A stretch of DNA of 64,000 bases, from assembly GCA_030447785.1 (NCBI GenBank), contig JAUJOF010000004.1, positions 208,741 to 272,740 of the forward strand, written 5' to 3'. The translations under genes and the position numbers were made by a program. Source of the DNA: Solirubrobacteraceae bacterium (GTDB lineage: Bacteria; Actinomycetota; Thermoleophilia; Solirubrobacterales; Solirubrobacteraceae). Positions within the stretch are counted from its first letter, which is position 1; every line of letters starts with the position of its first letter. This document shows positions 60,916-64,000 of the stretch, piece by piece. The notes under the pieces are model-generated. The model did no database searches, was not told the origin of the DNA, and saw only the letters and a program-made list of their open reading frames with translations.

Positions 60916-61374
60916 CTACGAGGTCACGATGCGGCGCGCCCCCGCTCGCCCCAGCCACGCGCAGAGGCCCACGCCCACCGCGATGCCCACGGCGGCGCCC
61001 CCGACGATGTCCACGGGGACGTGGTAGTCGCCCAGAACGAGGGCGATCGCCTGCAGGGCGACCAGCGGGACCACGGCGCCCAGCCAGCGCCGGTCGCGGG
61101 CCACCAGGAAGACGGCCGCGGTGACCGCGTAGGCCGTGTGCCCGCTGGGGAAGAGCGGGTGGCCCGGCCAGACCTCGAGGGTCTTCCCCGCGAGCGTGAC
61201 CAGGGCGGCCAGCAGCGCGGCGCCCAGGGCCCACAGCCGGAAGCGCCAGCGATCGTGCCCCGGTCCGCTCCAGCGGGGCGCCAGGAAGAGCAGACCCGTC
61301 CAGACGACCAGCAGCAGCTCTGCTGCGATCGCCCAGTAGAACGCCGCAGAGCCGGCCACATGGGCGAGCGTCAT
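60916..61374 (-). CDS. PAP2-superfamily phosphatase
   Basis: FPSGHTAYAVTAAVFLVARDRRW...GDYHVPVDIVGGAAVG. Confidence 0.88.
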   Translation of the reverse strand: MTLAHVAGSAAFYWAIAAELLLVVWTGLLFLAPRWSGPGHDRWRFRLWALGAALLAALVTLAGKTLEVWPGHPLFPSGHTAYAVTAAVFLVARDRRWLGAVVPLVALQAIALVLGDYHVPVDIVGGAAVGIAVGVGLCAWLGRAGARRIVTS

Positions 61375-61442
61375 GGGCCGAGGGTACTCGCCGTCCCACG
61401 CGGATTCGCGTGTGGCGCGGATCCGCTCCAGCGGCGGCTGCG

Positions 61443-62536
<1,094 letters not shown>

Positions 62537-62540
<4 letters not shown>

Positions 62541-63724
62541 TGCGCACTCGCTCGCACTCCACCCCAGGCCTCGTCCAGCGCGGCCAGCGCCTCGGTCGGG
62601 TCAACCCCCAGCGCGCCGGCCAGAGCGCTCACCAAGCGGCGCTGGGGCTGGCGGCGCGCGCCGGTGCCCATGACCCCGATCCGCCACGCCCGGCCGGCCA
62701 GCGGGCCCAGGCCGCCGGAGACCTCGATGCCGTGGTCGAGCAGGAGCATGCGGCGCACCGCGGCCTCGTCGATGTCCTCGGGGACCCGCACCGCCAGCAG
62801 CGGCCACAGCGCCTCGCCCTCGGGGGCCAGGCGCTCGAAGCCCAGGCCCAGAAGGGCCACCCGCAGCGCCTCGTGAGCTTGGCGGTGACGCGCCCAGCGG
62901 GCCTCGAGGCCCTCCTCCGCCACGAGGCGCAGCCCCTCGCGCAGCGCGTAGACGAGGTTGATGGGCGCGGTGTGGTGGTAGGCGCGCCCGCCGTCGCCCT
63001 GCCAGTACGACAGCACCAGCGACAGGTCGAAATACCAGGAGCGCACCGGCGAAGAGCGCGCCCGCAGCTTGGCCAGGGCCCGCTCGCCCGCGGTGAAGGG
63101 CGCGAGCCCCGGTGGCACGTTCAGGCACTTCTGCGTGCCGCTGAAGGCGGCGTCCACCCCCGCGTCGTCCAGCGCGAGCGGGTGGCCGGCCAGCGAGGTC
63201 ACGCAGTCGATCATGAACAGCGCGTCGTGCTCGCGGCAGGCCTGCCCGAGCCCGTCCAGCGGCTGGGCCACGCCGGTCGAGGTCTCCCCGTGCACCACGA
63301 CCATGGCGTCCAGCCCGCCACGCGCGGCCTCGATCAGCCGGGCGGGGTCGATGGCCCGGCCCCACTCGGCCTCCACGCGCACGACGTCGGCGCCCGCGCG
63401 GGCCAGCTGGTCGGCCATCCGCTCTCCGAAGAGCCCGTGCACGCCGCACACCACGCGGTCGCCCGGCTCGACGAAGTTGCCCACCAGCGCATCCATCCCC
63501 GCGCTGCCGGTGCCGCTGATGGGCAGCGTCGCGCGGTTGGCCGTGGCGAAGGTCGCGCGCAGCAGCTCGGCCAGGTCGTCCATGATCACGGCGAAGGCCG
63601 GGTCCAAGTGCCCGATGGTCGGCCAGGCCAGCGCGTCGAGCACCTCGCGGGGCACGGGGCTGGGGCCCGAGCCCAGCAGCAGCCGCTCGGGCGGGCGGCC
63701 GGCCGGCGCCGCGGCCGCGCTCAC
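62537..63724 (-). CDS. Class V aminotransferase (alanine--glyoxylate aminotransferase-like)
   Basis: LLLGSGPSPVPREVLDAL; HGETSTGVAQPLDGL; DCVTSLAGHPL; SGTQKCLNVPPGLAP. Confidence 0.93.
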
Positions 63725-63999
63725 GGCGCTTGCACGTCGGGGAAGTGCTCGGCCAGGTGCTCGCGCAGCGCGTCGCGCACGAAGCGCCGCTCGTCCTGGG
63801 TAGCCAGGCGAAAGCGCCCCAGCAGCTCGCGCTGGTCCTCGGCGGGCACGCCGTCGATCTCCCAGCGCACGGCCAGGCGCTCGAAGAGGAACTCGACGGC
63901 GCGCTGCCAGGAGTCCTCGGTCGAGCGCCCCTGGTCGTGCAGGACGGCGGCGTACTCGCGCCGCGTGGCGGGCGTGAGCGCTCCGCGCAGGGTCAGCAC
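63721..63999 (-). CDS. Hypothetical small protein (may continue beyond the window)
   Basis: ATGA-type overlap with the aminotransferase; no family recognised. Confidence 0.5.
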   Translation of the reverse strand: MLTLRGALTPATRREYAAVLHDQGRSTEDSWQRAVEFLFERLAVRWEIDGVPAEDQRELLGRFRLATQDERRFVRDALREHLAEHFPDVQAP

Positions 64000-64000
64000 G

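Overview
High-GC (actinobacterial; codon usage and gene content suggest Thermoleophilia/Solirubrobacterales, inferred from recall only) chromosomal window. Most of it is ordinary chromosome: pyruvate kinase, a lipoylated E2-E1 oxoglutarate dehydrogenase fusion (Kgd-type), NucS, aconitase, an ABC-F protein, Ppx/GppA, transport and regulatory genes. The main find is a ~15.7 kb integrated island (7475-23213). It is bounded by a perfect 48-bp direct repeat of the 3' part of tRNA-Asp (attL/attR), has a tyrosine integrase beside attR, and carries repeated GGTACCAC candidate arm sites at both ends. Its cargo looks like defence genes: (a) a four-gene minus-strand overlapping operon (17415->12034) encoding a PPDK/PEP-synthase-like + swivelling-domain-like + MazG-like fusion, a QW-motif-containing N-terminal domain fused to an AAA+ ATPase, a HIT-domain protein, and a ~81-aa conserved small protein; (b) a DUF4297-like nuclease-STAND NTPase with a coupled partner of unknown function; (c) an AbiEi/AbiEii-like pair whose AbiEi-like member has a nuclease-like N-terminus. 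I rank cassette (a) as the best candidate for an undescribed system. Other points of note: an ECF41-type sigma factor (DGGGK and NPDKL motifs) divergent from an epimerase preceded by a TGTCACG-N16-CGTC promoter match; a three-copy two-hairpin repeat placed between convergent genes, one copy truncating the ABC-F gene; a decayed IS; two aberrant tRNAs flanking a frameshifted HTH gene; and several 1-nt homopolymer indels that may be assembly errors. No rRNA or CRISPR array was seen. All family names are from motif recognition, not database searches.
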